Source of the DNA: JACRCT01 sp049841135
GTDB taxonomy: Bacteria > Myxococcota > Myxococcia > Myxococcales > UBA5297
Direction of reading: 5' to 3'
DNA: 64,000 nucleotides
Assembly: GCA_049841135.1 (NCBI GenBank)
Contig: JASGHK010000005.1
Location: 2,046,001-2,110,000 of the forward strand
Position numbers and translations under genes: made by a program. How positions within the stretch are numbered: position 1 is the first letter of the stretch; the number at the start of each line of letters is the position of its first letter. This document shows positions 44,866-53,779 of the stretch, piece after piece. The notes beneath the pieces are model-generated. The model saw only the letters and a program-made list of their open reading frames with translations. It had not been told where the DNA came from and did no database searches.

Positions 44866-45171
44866 ATGCGCTTCACCAGCACCCTCGTCATCCTCGGCTT
44901 CGCCGCTTGCTCGTGCGGAGTCTCGTTTCCGCCGACGAAGGCATGCCCCACCAAGACGGAGTGCGCTTCATCCGAGGTCTGCGTCGAGATGTACGGGCGC
45001 ATCGACGGCGATGCTGGTCCAGCCCGCGAGCTGTACTGCAGGACCCCGTGCGCCGCCGCGTCGGACTGCGCCGACTACGGAAGGGGCTACAAGGACTGCT
45101 ACGGCACCTGCTACCTCGGCGAGTCGGAGGCAGGAAGCCAAGGGTACTGCGGGTGCCTGCCGATCGAGTAG
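44866..45171 (+). CDS. Small cysteine-rich lipoprotein
   Basis: 101 residues. The start at 44866 (GGAG upstream) gives MRFTSTLVILGFAACSCG, with LGFAAC as the lipobox. The rest holds paired cysteines (ACPTKTECASSEVCVEMYG, YCRTPCAAASDCADYGRGYKDCYGTCYLGES, YCGCLPIE), a pattern of small disulphide-rich exported myxobacterial proteins. A longer upstream frame does not show a signal. A palindrome precedes it. Function is unknown. Confidence 0.65.
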   Translation: MRFTSTLVILGFAACSCGVSFPPTKACPTKTECASSEVCVEMYGRIDGDAGPARELYCRTPCAAASDCADYGRGYKDCYGTCYLGESEAGSQGYCGCLPIE

Positions 45172-45562
45172 GCAGCAATCTCAGCCTTCGTACCGCACGC
45201 GGCAGCTCGGCCCCACACGAAGAGCGGGTCCTTGGCGGGCTGAAATCCGGTGAAGCGCCAGGCCGGACTCGTCCGTGCGCGTAGCTGCTTCAGGTTCACC
45301 CGTCCCCTGGAGCGTCACGTCCACGCCGACCACCGGGCTGGCTTCTGCGTTGTGCGCTTCGGCTCCCCGGTCATGTCACCCAGTGCATGCCTATCTTGAG
45401 CAAGGTCGGCTCGAGGTCCGGCGCCTGGCTGACACGCCGCTTTCCAACTCGTCACGAGGCGTTCCGCGGCCCGCCCGCGCCAACTCCGCGTTCTCATTGG
45501 AGCGCCGCCGTTGGCCGGGTCGCTGCAGAGAGCCATCGCCCAAACCCTCCCGGGAGAATGCG
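45172..45562. other. Intergenic stretch without recognised genes
   Basis: Between the small lipoprotein and the PQQ-like propeller. Base composition is uneven and no frame carries a signal peptide or recognisable domain. It presumably contains the promoter of the gene at 45563. Confidence 0.4.
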
Positions 45563-47101
45563 ATGACCTCCAACCTCGCCGCCGTCCTCACCGCGCTCGC
45601 GCTCGCCGCCGCCCCGCCGCCGCAGAAGCCTGTCAACGCCTCGCCTGCCGCCGCGGCACCACAGGCCGTTCCAGGCGGCAACGGCAAGCCGCGCTCCGGC
45701 AGCGCGACGTTCATCCCCACCAAGGACATCAAGGTCGAGGTCTTCAAGACCCAGGACGGCAAGACCGGCTGGAAGGCGCGCATCCCCGGCGCGCGGGCGC
45801 TGGCCACTCCCGCGGTGGTCGGCGGGATGGTCTTCGTCGGCGGCGGCTTCGGCTCGAGGGAGTTCTACGCGTTCCAGGCCGATACGGGAAAGCCGGCCTG
45901 GGCGCTGCGCCTCTCCGACGACGGGCCCACGGCCGCGGTGGTCTCCGAGGGCCGCGTCATCTTCAACACCGAGTCCTGCACGCTCTTCGTCGCCGACGCC
46001 AAGACGGGCAAGCACCTGTGGTCGCGCTGGCTGGGCGACCCGCTGATGAGCCAGCCCGCGGTGCACGAGGGCGTCATCTACATGGCCTACCCGAGCGCCG
46101 GCGGCCACCGCCTCATCGCCCTCGCGCTCGCCGACGGGGCCAGGAAGTTCGAGGTGCCCATCGCCGGCGACATCATGAGCGCCCCGGTGGTGGAGGGCGA
46201 CTCGGTCTACCTCACCACCTTCGACGGCACCGTCTACCGCCACGCGTTGGCCGACGGCGCGCTGGTGTGGAAGAAGGAGATGCAGGCCACCTCGGCGCCG
46301 TGGATCCAGGATGGCGAGGTCCACGTGGCGCAGCGCTCCGCCGGCGCCGCGCAGCCCACCGAGGGCCTGCGCACCATGAGCAAGTCCGGCGGTGCCCACC
46401 TCGGCGAGCTGAAGGCCGCCAAGCCCGCCCCGCACCTCGACCCCAAGGTCCAGGACCGCTCGGGCTATGCCGCCAAGCAGGCCAAGGACGACGGCTCGGT
46501 GGGCTTCGCGGGAGGAGCGCCGGAGATCGCCAAGACGGGGATCGCCAAGGGCAACGTCGGCACCGGGACCGTGCGCGGGCTATGGGAGTACCAGGGCTCG
46601 CGCCCGGTGAAGACCAACGCCAAGAGCTTCGCCGCCACCCAGGGAGACGTGGTGCGCGGCATCGACTCCGAGAGCGGCAAGGTGCTGTGGGAGAAGAAGC
46701 TCGAGGGCGACCTGGCCAAGGTCGGCGGACAGCTCGCTTCGCCCCCGGCCTTCGCGGGCGGCAAGCTCGTGGTGGGCACCACCGCCGGGCAGATCGTCGG
46801 CTACGAGGCCGAGAGCGGCAAGGAGCTCTTCCGCTATCCGGTCGGCGAGGAGATCCGCTTCCAGCCGGCGCTGGTGGGCGGGAGCATCTTCGCTGGCACC
46901 TCCGCGGGCACGCTGGTGGCCATCGCCACCGGCGACGCCGCCCTGGATGGCTGGACCATGTGGGGCGGGGGCCCGGAGCACAACGGTCAGCGCGAGCTGC
47001 CGCTCAAGGTCGCCGAGAAGAAGGAAGCTCCTGCGAAGGAGCCTGAGAAGAAGGAGGAGCCTCAGGCCCCCATCGAGCCCAGCACGTCCAAGAGCCAATA
47101 G
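45563..47101 (+). CDS. Exported PQQ-like beta-propeller protein (BamB-like)
   Basis: 512 residues. The start at 45563 gives a signal peptide (MTSNLAAVLTALALAAAPPPQKPVNASPA). Propeller blades are visible in MVFVGGGFGSREFYAFQADTGKPAWALRL, TLFVADAKTGKHLWSRWLG, HRLIALALADGARKFEVPI, VVRGIDSESGKVLWEKKLEG and IVGYEAESGKELFRYPVG. A charged Glu/Lys/Pro tail follows (KEAPAKEPEKKEEPQAP). It resembles BamB-type outer membrane assembly propellers in fold only. Unlike the cytoplasmic propeller at 36757 it is exported. Confidence 0.8.
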   Translation: MTSNLAAVLTALALAAAPPPQKPVNASPAAAAPQAVPGGNGKPRSGSATFIPTKDIKVEVFKTQDGKTGWKARIPGARALATPAVVGGMVFVGGGFGSREFYAFQADTGKPAWALRLSDDGPTAAVVSEGRVIFNTESCTLFVADAKTGKHLWSRWLGDPLMSQPAVHEGVIYMAYPSAGGHRLIALALADGARKFEVPIAGDIMSAPVVEGDSVYLTTFDGTVYRHALADGALVWKKEMQATSAPWIQDGEVHVAQRSAGAAQPTEGLRTMSKSGGAHLGELKAAKPAPHLDPKVQDRSGYAAKQAKDDGSVGFAGGAPEIAKTGIAKGNVGTGTVRGLWEYQGSRPVKTNAKSFAATQGDVVRGIDSESGKVLWEKKLEGDLAKVGGQLASPPAFAGGKLVVGTTAGQIVGYEAESGKELFRYPVGEEIRFQPALVGGSIFAGTSAGTLVAIATGDAALDGWTMWGGGPEHNGQRELPLKVAEKKEAPAKEPEKKEEPQAPIEPSTSKSQ

Positions 47102-47322
47102 GGAGCGCTCAGCACTCGGCAGTCGTCGGATGCGCGGATGCGAGCCGTTAGAGCGGGAGCGACGGCCTTTCCCCAGGGCTCAGCGCGGAGGCTCGAAGCG
47201 ACCGTGCGGAAGATAGGTACGCTTTTCCCGACAAAGACCGCGAAGTCTTCGGGCCCTGCGTTGCTCCGCCGAAGGGCGCCGGACCGCGAGCGCGGCCCGG
47301 CGCGAACGGCTCGGCGCGACGG

Positions 47323-48816
47323 CTACTCGTCCTTGGCCAGCGGGTGGATCTCGCTGATCGCCAGGTCGTTCCACTTGGTGCCCTTGTAGACCTCGTTCAC
47401 GGTCAGCTTCACCCACGAGCACTTCTTGGGCGCCGGCAGGAGCACCGTCTCCTCGGTCGGGTCGTCCTTGAAGACCACCGGCACCTTCTCCCCGTCCGAG
47501 AACTCGAGCGTGGCGGCCTTCATCCGGTTGTTCATGTGGTACAGGTCGCCGAACATCTCGTCGATGCGGCGGAAGCCGTTGGAGAACTCGAAGCCCGAGA
47601 TGGTCTGCGGCGTGTTGAAGGTGAACTTCACCCACTCGCCGACGCCGCCGGCGGGCTTGGTCACCGGCTGCCAGCTCGTCCACAGGTTGTCGTCGAGCAG
47701 GTTCGGGGCGACGAACGTGTAGATCTTCCAGTCCTTCATGCTCGAGGAGGCCTCGAGCGCGATCTTGTCGTTGGAGACGCGGTAGCGCGTGGCCGGCGCC
47801 TTGGCGATCTCGTCGGCCTTGCGCGTGGCCCACGTCGCCTCCGCCGTGCGGTTGAGCTTGGTGAAGGCCTTGGCGAGGCTCGCGTAGGCGTTGCCCAGGT
47901 TCGGGTTGCGCTCCAGCGCCACCTGGTAGAGCTCCACGGCCTTCTCGGCGCTGCCCGCCGCCAGCGCGTCGTCGGCCTTCTTGACCAGCTCCTTGGCCGT
48001 CTCCTGGTCCGAGACCGAGGCGCGGGTCATGGCGCCGAAGTCGGGGCGGTCGGTGATCTGCTTGAGGTACACCGCCACCTTCTTGTACTCGGCGACGTCG
48101 ACGACGTTGTTGATGTCGTGGAAGGCGCCGGTGCCGTCGAGCGCGAAGAGCACCCACATCGAGCCGGTCTTGCCCACCGGCGCGTAGTAGCTCTTGAGCA
48201 GCGTCTGGCCGACGTAGACGAAGACCTTGGCCTGGCTCTGGTTGGAGAGCGAGTTGGTGCCGTACTGCTGGTTGGCCGAGTAGTTGTGGACGGCGAAGAC
48301 GTACTGCTGCCCCTCGTGCCGCTTCTTGATGGTGATGGTCTCCGGGCCGTAGCCGTCGGTGTCGTCCACGTCCAGGAAGGCGTCGGCGCCGTTCTTCTGC
48401 TCGAAGTAGATGTGGTTGCCCGGGTAGACGACGTGCAGGTCCAGGTCGCGCGGCTGCTGGCCCCAGTTGAGGACGACGCGGAAGGCCTCCAGCTGCCCCT
48501 GTAGCGTCTCGCTCACCGCGTAGGACATGCCGTTGCACGGGCACTTGACCACCAGCGGCGAGAACCCGTCCTTCTTGATGATGAGCGAGACGCTCCCGTC
48601 GTCGGCGCCGAAGGTGTTGGAGACGGACGCCTTGCCGGTGGCGTCGGTCTTGCCGGTGATGGACGTCTGGCCGTCCTTCTGGAAGATGACCTGCGCCTCG
48701 GGCACCACCTTGTCCTTCGAGGTCGCGCTCAGGACCTGCACGTTGAGGTTGCCCGCGGCGGCCGCGGCGTGGGTGAACGCGACGAGCGCGCCCAGGGTCA
48801 ACAGGGTCGACGGCAT
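47323..48816 (-). CDS. Exported protein with YfaP-like (DUF2135), TPR and glycan-binding-like domains
   Basis: 497 residues; AGGAGG precedes the ATG at 48816 and the signal is MPSTLLTLGALVAFTHAAAAA. First comes a regulatory-like sandwich (LNVQVLSATSKDKVVPEAQVIFQKDG), then VVLNWGQQPRDLDLHVVYPGNHIYFEQKN, the YfaP/DUF2135 signature. A TPR pair follows (AAGSAEKAVELYQVALERNPNLGNAYASLAKAFTKLN). The last part (WTSWQPV, GFEFSNGFRRIDEMFGDLYHMNNRMKAATLEFSDGEK, WNDLAISEIHP) resembles the NADase-type glycan-binding, discoidin-like domain. It is likely to bind envelope polysaccharide. Confidence 0.8.
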   Translation of the reverse strand: MPSTLLTLGALVAFTHAAAAAGNLNVQVLSATSKDKVVPEAQVIFQKDGQTSITGKTDATGKASVSNTFGADDGSVSLIIKKDGFSPLVVKCPCNGMSYAVSETLQGQLEAFRVVLNWGQQPRDLDLHVVYPGNHIYFEQKNGADAFLDVDDTDGYGPETITIKKRHEGQQYVFAVHNYSANQQYGTNSLSNQSQAKVFVYVGQTLLKSYYAPVGKTGSMWVLFALDGTGAFHDINNVVDVAEYKKVAVYLKQITDRPDFGAMTRASVSDQETAKELVKKADDALAAGSAEKAVELYQVALERNPNLGNAYASLAKAFTKLNRTAEATWATRKADEIAKAPATRYRVSNDKIALEASSSMKDWKIYTFVAPNLLDDNLWTSWQPVTKPAGGVGEWVKFTFNTPQTISGFEFSNGFRRIDEMFGDLYHMNNRMKAATLEFSDGEKVPVVFKDDPTEETVLLPAPKKCSWVKLTVNEVYKGTKWNDLAISEIHPLAKDE

Positions 48817-48875
48817 GGGAGGCCTCCTACGAGAGGGGACGGCAGAGAAAGCGGGAGACGCGGGAGAGGGGCGGC

Positions 48876-49793
48876 TCAGGGCTTGCCGGCGGCGGCCGGC
48901 TCCGTCGCGGGCTTGTCGCTCGCGGCGGGCGGGTCGGCCAGGAAGTCGAGGACGGCCTTGTTGAAGGCGTCCGGCCGCTGCCAGAGCGCGAAGTGGCTGG
49001 CCTCGGGGATGAGCACCACCTGGCCGTTGGGGATGAGCTTGGCCATGGCGCGCACGTGGTCCTGCTTGATGATCTCGTCGTACTCGCCGTCGGCGCAGGC
49101 GGTGGCCGCGGTGATGCGGGCGAGGTCGGCCGGCTTGAAGTTGGGCTGGCTCCTCCACATCTTCGAGAGCGCGGCGTTGAAGGCCTTGTAGTCCTTGGGC
49201 GTGGGCGAGAGGCGCTGGTAGTCGGAGGAGCACTTGGCGAAGTAGGTGCCGAAGGTGGCGTGCGGGCCGCCGCCGGACTTCATGCCGCTGAGGTCGTAGT
49301 TGGCGCCGAAGGCGAAGAGCTTCTTGACCCGCTCCGGGTGGTGGACGGCGAGGTCCAGGCCCACTACGCCGCCGTCGCTCCAGCCGACCAGCGAGGCCTG
49401 CTTGAGCTCGAGCGCGTCCATCACCGCGAGCAGGTCCTCGGCCATGCGGTGGTAGCTGTAGGCCGCCTCGGTCCGGGTGCTGCGACCGTGGCCGCGCGCG
49501 TCGACGACGATGACCCGGTAGCGCTCGGCCAGCGCGGGGATCTGGTTGCCCCAGTGCTCGGAGTTGCCGGCGCCGCCGTGGAGGAGGAACACCGGCTCAC
49601 CGGCGCCGAAGCTCGCCCACCAGAGCTTGACGCCGTCGACCTCGACCGCGCCCTCCTTCTCCGGGGCAGCCATCGGCTTGGGCAGGGCGGTGGACTTCCA
49701 GGGCTGGGAAGGCGCAGACGGCGGGGCGACCTTCGCGGGCGGCGGTGACGCGACGAGCAGCCCCAACGTGATCACGGCGCTGGCCAGGTTCAT
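48876..49793 (-). CDS. Exported alpha/beta hydrolase
   Basis: 305 residues with a signal peptide (MNLASAVITLGLLVASPPPAKV) from 49793. The fold core is GEPVFLLHGGAGNSEHWGNQIPALAERYRVIVVDARGHGRS (oxyanion HGG). The nucleophile elbow is GWSDGG, and the catalytic His is in IPEASHFALWQRPDAF. The acid should lie in the DGEYDE region. It is an esterase/hydrolase family member with unknown substrate, acting in the periplasm. A Pro/Ala C-terminal tail ends it. Lies downstream of none of its neighbours' promoters in an obvious way; the gene at 47323 is 59 bases further on the same strand and may be cotranscribed. Confidence 0.85.
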   Translation of the reverse strand: MNLASAVITLGLLVASPPPAKVAPPSAPSQPWKSTALPKPMAAPEKEGAVEVDGVKLWWASFGAGEPVFLLHGGAGNSEHWGNQIPALAERYRVIVVDARGHGRSTRTEAAYSYHRMAEDLLAVMDALELKQASLVGWSDGGVVGLDLAVHHPERVKKLFAFGANYDLSGMKSGGGPHATFGTYFAKCSSDYQRLSPTPKDYKAFNAALSKMWRSQPNFKPADLARITAATACADGEYDEIIKQDHVRAMAKLIPNGQVVLIPEASHFALWQRPDAFNKAVLDFLADPPAASDKPATEPAAAGKP

Positions 49794-50087
49794 CCTCGGT
49801 ACCCCTCGGCAAGGAAGAGGCGAGGAAGGTACCGCAAATCGGGGTGGCGAGGAGCGCCGGGCCGAGCGGGCAGGCGGATGGTCAGCAGCGGCCCGACATC
49901 GCGCTCCACGGACTCGTGCGGCCGCCTGGCTGACGAGAGTGCGTGGGCCCTTCGGTCTCTGGCGGCCTTCAACGCGGCGGTATCGGTGACCTCGGAAGAG
50001 GGCTGTGGCCGCGACGGCCGTGCCGCCGATCATGCAGGCGCTGATGACGATGCCGGACCAGGAGGGGGATCCGGGGCGCGGTCGTCC

Positions 50088-50426
50088 TCACTGCCACCGG
50101 TCCGAGTCCCACTTCATCTGATCCCACAGGCTGCTGGCCGCGCCGCCGGCGTCGACCTTCGAAGGGCCGCCGGCGTCTTGGCGATTCGCGGGCCCGGCAT
50201 CGCGGGGAGCGCCGCCGCTGCACGCGTGCTCCACGCAAGTCAGGGGCGCGCTGCACGCGCCGCACTCCGCAGTCGCACCACAACCGTCGTCGATGGACCT
50301 GCACTTGGCCCCGGCCGCGGAGCAGGTCGCGGGAGTGCAGGCGTCCGCGCCTGTCGCGGCCGGAGTGCTGCACGAGCCGAGGGCGAGCGCGAAGAGGAGA
50401 GACGAAGCGAGTCGATGGAGGCTCAT
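50088..50426 (-). CDS. Small cysteine-rich lipoprotein
   Basis: 112 residues. The start at 50426 gives a lipoprotein signal (MSLHRLASSLLFALALGSC). A single cysteine unit follows (CTPATCSAAGAKCRSIDDGCGATAECGACSAPLTCVEHAC), which resembles one unit of the CSGKxCGDDGCGGxCGxC array in the divergent gene at 50548. The C-terminus is an Asp/Gly-rich tail. The two genes probably arose from a shared repeat pool. No role is known. Confidence 0.65.
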   Translation of the reverse strand: MSLHRLASSLLFALALGSCSTPAATGADACTPATCSAAGAKCRSIDDGCGATAECGACSAPLTCVEHACSGGAPRDAGPANRQDAGGPSKVDAGGAASSLWDQMKWDSDRWQ

Positions 50427-50547
50427 GGGCAGGCCAAGGGAAGACACGCCGAGGGGAGGCCGCCGGCGGCGTGGACGCCCATCGGGATTCCCAAAACTGA
50501 AAGGCGTCGGGAACCCAGGGCAGCGGGGATGGGTCGTGGAGGGTGAC

Positions 50548-52455
50548 ATGAAGCAACGGGCGTGGGTCCTTGTCGTCGCGATGGTGGGGCTGGCGGGTTG
50601 CTCGGCGACCACTCGGAGTGCGAGCGATGCCGGGGACGAGCCTTGCGCCGACCCCTGCGGCCTGGAGTGCTGCGACAGCGTCCACGTGTGCGGCGTCCGC
50701 GGATGCGTCCTGCGCTGCGAGCCGAAGTGCGACGGCAAGGAGTGCGGCGACGACGGCTGCGGCGGCACCTGCGGCACCTGCCCGACCTCGCGCCCCTACG
50801 AGTGCACCGACGAGGGCCAGTGCGTGCTGTGCACCCCTTCCTGCAGCGGCAAGGTGTGCGGCCCGGACGGCTGCGGCGGAAGCTGCGGGCGCTGTGAGAC
50901 CAGCCAGACCTGCAAGGCCGGCGCGTGCCAGAGCTGCAGCCCCGAGTGTGCGGGCAGGACCTGCGGCTCCGACGGCTGTGGCGGCACCTGCGCCCCCGGC
51001 TGCGGCGCCGGCCAGACCTGCAACTTCGTCACGGGAACCTGCGTCTGCCAGAAGAGCTGCTCGGGCAAGCAGTGTGGCGACGACGGCTGCGGCGGATCGT
51101 GCGGGACCTGCGGCACGGGCGAGAGCTGCGGCACGGACGGCAAGTGCCTCGGCTGCCAGAAGAGCTGCTCGGGCAAGGAGTGCGGGGACGATGGCTGTGG
51201 CGGGAGCTGCGGCACCTGCGACTTCGGCAAGTGCGTCTCGGGGCAGTGCGAGAGCTGCACCGCCGCCTGCTCGGGCAAGGAATGCGGCGACGACGGCTGC
51301 GGCGGGAGCTGCGGCACCTGTGACTCCGGCAAGTGCGTCTCCGGGCAGTGCGAGAGCTGCACCGCCTCGTGCTCGGGCAAGGAGTGCGGGGACGACGGCT
51401 GCGGCGGGTCCTGCGGCACGTGCACCGGCGCCTTCTCCTGCAATGCGCAGGGAAGGTGCGCCTGCGTTCCGTCCTGCTCGGGCAAGCAGTGTGGCGACGA
51501 CGGCTGTGGAGGGTCGTGCGGCACCTGCGCCCCGCCGACCACCTGCAGCTCCTCGGGCCAGTGCGAAGCGCCGCCCAATCATGCCCCCGACATCGCCAGC
51601 CTGACGCTCTCGGGGACCATCACCCAATCCACCTCGTCGGGCGCCGCGACCGTGAGTGCCTCGGTGACCGACGCCGACGGCCTGGGGGACCTGAGCGGAG
51701 GCCTGCTGCGCGACCCGCGCAACGGCCAGACGGTCAAGGCGTTCACGGGCTCGGTGGGCAGCTACTCCCTCACCCTGGGCTGGAGCGACTTCGCTGCGGC
51801 GGATCTCACCTTCGGCGCCTCGGGCGGCACCGTCGATCTCGAGGCGGTCTTCTTCGACCGTGCCAGCGCCACCGCGACCAAGACCCTGCCCGTCAAGCTC
51901 TCGTGCAAGCAGAGCGGCTACTCCGCCTGCTCGGGGAGCTGCTTCGACCTGCGCACCGACCCGGCCAACTGCGGCGGCTGCGGCGTGACCGTGCCCACCT
52001 ACGGGACGTGCAACTCCGGGGTGCCGGGCTGCGACACCTACTCGACGCTGTGTGGCACCACCTGCCGAGGACTCAGCTGGGACAACGAGAACTGTGGCGC
52101 CTGCGGCCATCGCTGCGACGACTGGGCGAAGGTCTTCGGCCCCTATTTCCTGGGCTCCTGCGCCTCGGGCGTCTGCCGGGGTTTTCCGACGAGCACCACC
52201 GCCACCTCCTGCTCGGCGCTCTGCGCCGCCTACGGCACGACGTGCGTGGAGGACCAAGCCTGCGAGACGCTCTACGTCCCGAACTTGACCGACAGCATCT
52301 TCGCCGGCTGCGCCGACTACCTGTGGCCCGACGGCCGGAACTGCGTCGGAGACCAGAAGACCTTGGCGTGTGGGGACACACCTCCGGCGAGCTTCACGGT
52401 CTCCGGCCTCCCCTGCACGCTCTCGGAGCTGAGGTGCCTGTGCGCCGAGCACTGA
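50548..52455 (+). CDS. Lipoprotein with array of CSGKxCGDDGCGGxCGxC repeats
   Basis: 635 residues; GGAGGGTGAC directly precedes the ATG. After the lipobox (MKQRAWVLVVAMVGLAGC) comes a run of about eight units of about 32-36 residues, each with CSGKECGDDGCGGSCGTC or a close variant, each with six or more cysteines. A beta domain follows (APDIASLTLSGTITQSTSSGAATVSASVTDADGLGDLSGG), then a second cysteine domain with CSGSCFDLRTDPANCGGCGV and SALCAAYGTTCVEDQACE. It is an extracellular, disulphide-rich surface protein, as is common in Myxococcota. No ligand is known. Confidence 0.8.
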   Translation: MKQRAWVLVVAMVGLAGCSATTRSASDAGDEPCADPCGLECCDSVHVCGVRGCVLRCEPKCDGKECGDDGCGGTCGTCPTSRPYECTDEGQCVLCTPSCSGKVCGPDGCGGSCGRCETSQTCKAGACQSCSPECAGRTCGSDGCGGTCAPGCGAGQTCNFVTGTCVCQKSCSGKQCGDDGCGGSCGTCGTGESCGTDGKCLGCQKSCSGKECGDDGCGGSCGTCDFGKCVSGQCESCTAACSGKECGDDGCGGSCGTCDSGKCVSGQCESCTASCSGKECGDDGCGGSCGTCTGAFSCNAQGRCACVPSCSGKQCGDDGCGGSCGTCAPPTTCSSSGQCEAPPNHAPDIASLTLSGTITQSTSSGAATVSASVTDADGLGDLSGGLLRDPRNGQTVKAFTGSVGSYSLTLGWSDFAAADLTFGASGGTVDLEAVFFDRASATATKTLPVKLSCKQSGYSACSGSCFDLRTDPANCGGCGVTVPTYGTCNSGVPGCDTYSTLCGTTCRGLSWDNENCGACGHRCDDWAKVFGPYFLGSCASGVCRGFPTSTTATSCSALCAAYGTTCVEDQACETLYVPNLTDSIFAGCADYLWPDGRNCVGDQKTLACGDTPPASFTVSGLPCTLSELRCLCAEH

Positions 52456-52467
52456 GCGGGACGGGGT

Positions 52468-53736
52468 TCAGTCGAGCTTCAGGAAGTACACGTCGGGCGC
52501 GTTGTTCCAGCCGGGCGCGGGGAGATAGACGAGGCCCTTGAGCGCGGGGACGTAGCGGAAGCGGTTCCACACCCCGGTGCCCGGACCCTGCGGCGGGTTC
52601 TGACTCCCGGGACCGAGCGGGAGGAGGCCCACGTCCCAGGTCGTCCCCGCGGTGGGCGTGATGACGTAGACGCGGCCGCCGTGCCCCGCCTGCTCGCTCT
52701 GCCCTCCGAAGTAGAGGAAGCGGTCGTGGTCGGGGTCGTACTCGAGCGCGGCGCTCGCCACGTGGTCCGCGGTGAACTGCGTCAGCGCGTCGGAGGGGTT
52801 GAACGTGAGGGCGGTGGCTTCGCCCGTGGGGCTGACCACGAAGGCGTTCAGGGTGGGGTAGTTGCCGTACCCCCAGCCGTCGCCGAAGCCGATGCAGACG
52901 AGGCGCCCGCGCACCGGATCCCACGCGTTCTGCATGGGCAGGTACGTGTTGTTGTAGCCGATGACCTTGGTCTGCTGGTGAGTGCTCGCGGACCAGCGGA
53001 ACACCGAGAGGTTCGACCCGGTCCAGACGTCGCCCGTCGTCGGATCCTGCGCGATGCCGAAGCCTCCCGCGGTGTCCGGCCAGGTGCCCTTGGGGTCCCA
53101 GGTGTTGGTGGCGAGGTCGAACCCGTCGACGGTGTTGAAGCTCACGGCCGAGCCGTAGACGAACTGCGCTCCGATCACCATGAGCCGCGACACCTGGGGC
53201 ACGTAGTGCGTGGCGTAGTAGGTGTGGCGCGCGGACGGGCGGCCGTCGGGGTAGTACGCGACGTCCCGCTCCGTCTGGGCCGAGGCGGCCAGGCGCGTGG
53301 TCCAGGCGGGCGCGTCCTGGTCCAGCCTGAGGGAGACCACGCGGTTGTCGGCGGAGTCGCCGTGACCGCCGGCGAGCGCGATGAGGATTTCGCTCGTGTC
53401 GTTCTTGAAGGCCATCCCGCTGTAGGCATAGACGGAGCTCCCGCCGGCGCCCGCGGTCCCGGGAATCTGGAACCATTCGTTCTTCGGCTTGCCGGCGAGC
53501 CACGCGGGGGTCGACACGGGCGAGGCCGCATCCGTCGCCCCCGCGTCGGCGCGCCCGCCGACGTCCCCCGCGGGAAGGCCACCGCCATCGAGCCCGGTCG
53601 CGCCGTCCGCCGCAGCTCCGCCGTCGGGACCGCTCGTTGCGCCGGACGAGCAGGCGTCGAGCACGCCGAGGAGCGGGACGAGGGATGCGAGGAGGAGACC
53701 GGAAGCCAGGATTCGGGTGGAAGGGTGGGCAGGCAT
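52468..53736 (-). CDS. Lipoprotein with Kelch-like propeller
   Basis: 422 residues from 53736 (an upstream ATG at 53754 would add six). The signal ends in ASGLLLASLVPLLGVLDAC, and an Ala/Asp/Gly linker follows. The mature part has blades such as SVYAYSGMAFKNDTSEILIALAGGHGD, NTVDGFDLATNTWDP, NAWDPVRGRLVCIGFGDGWGY and YDPDHDRFLYFGGQSEQAG, the kelch-type pattern. This suggests carbohydrate oxidase-like or binding propellers, but no copper ligands are seen. Convergent with the Cys-rich lipoprotein gene at 52455. Confidence 0.75.
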   Translation of the reverse strand: MPAHPSTRILASGLLLASLVPLLGVLDACSSGATSGPDGGAAADGATGLDGGGLPAGDVGGRADAGATDAASPVSTPAWLAGKPKNEWFQIPGTAGAGGSSVYAYSGMAFKNDTSEILIALAGGHGDSADNRVVSLRLDQDAPAWTTRLAASAQTERDVAYYPDGRPSARHTYYATHYVPQVSRLMVIGAQFVYGSAVSFNTVDGFDLATNTWDPKGTWPDTAGGFGIAQDPTTGDVWTGSNLSVFRWSASTHQQTKVIGYNNTYLPMQNAWDPVRGRLVCIGFGDGWGYGNYPTLNAFVVSPTGEATALTFNPSDALTQFTADHVASAALEYDPDHDRFLYFGGQSEQAGHGGRVYVITPTAGTTWDVGLLPLGPGSQNPPQGPGTGVWNRFRYVPALKGLVYLPAPGWNNAPDVYFLKLD

Positions 53737-53779
53737 CCCGCGACGCTGCCTCATCCGGGACTGCAGTTCAAATCCCGGG

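Noticed and set aside
49969..52452. 827-codon minus-strand open frame opposite the cysteine-repeat lipoprotein
   Set aside because: Shadow frame; the plus strand has the signal peptide, ribosome site and repeats.
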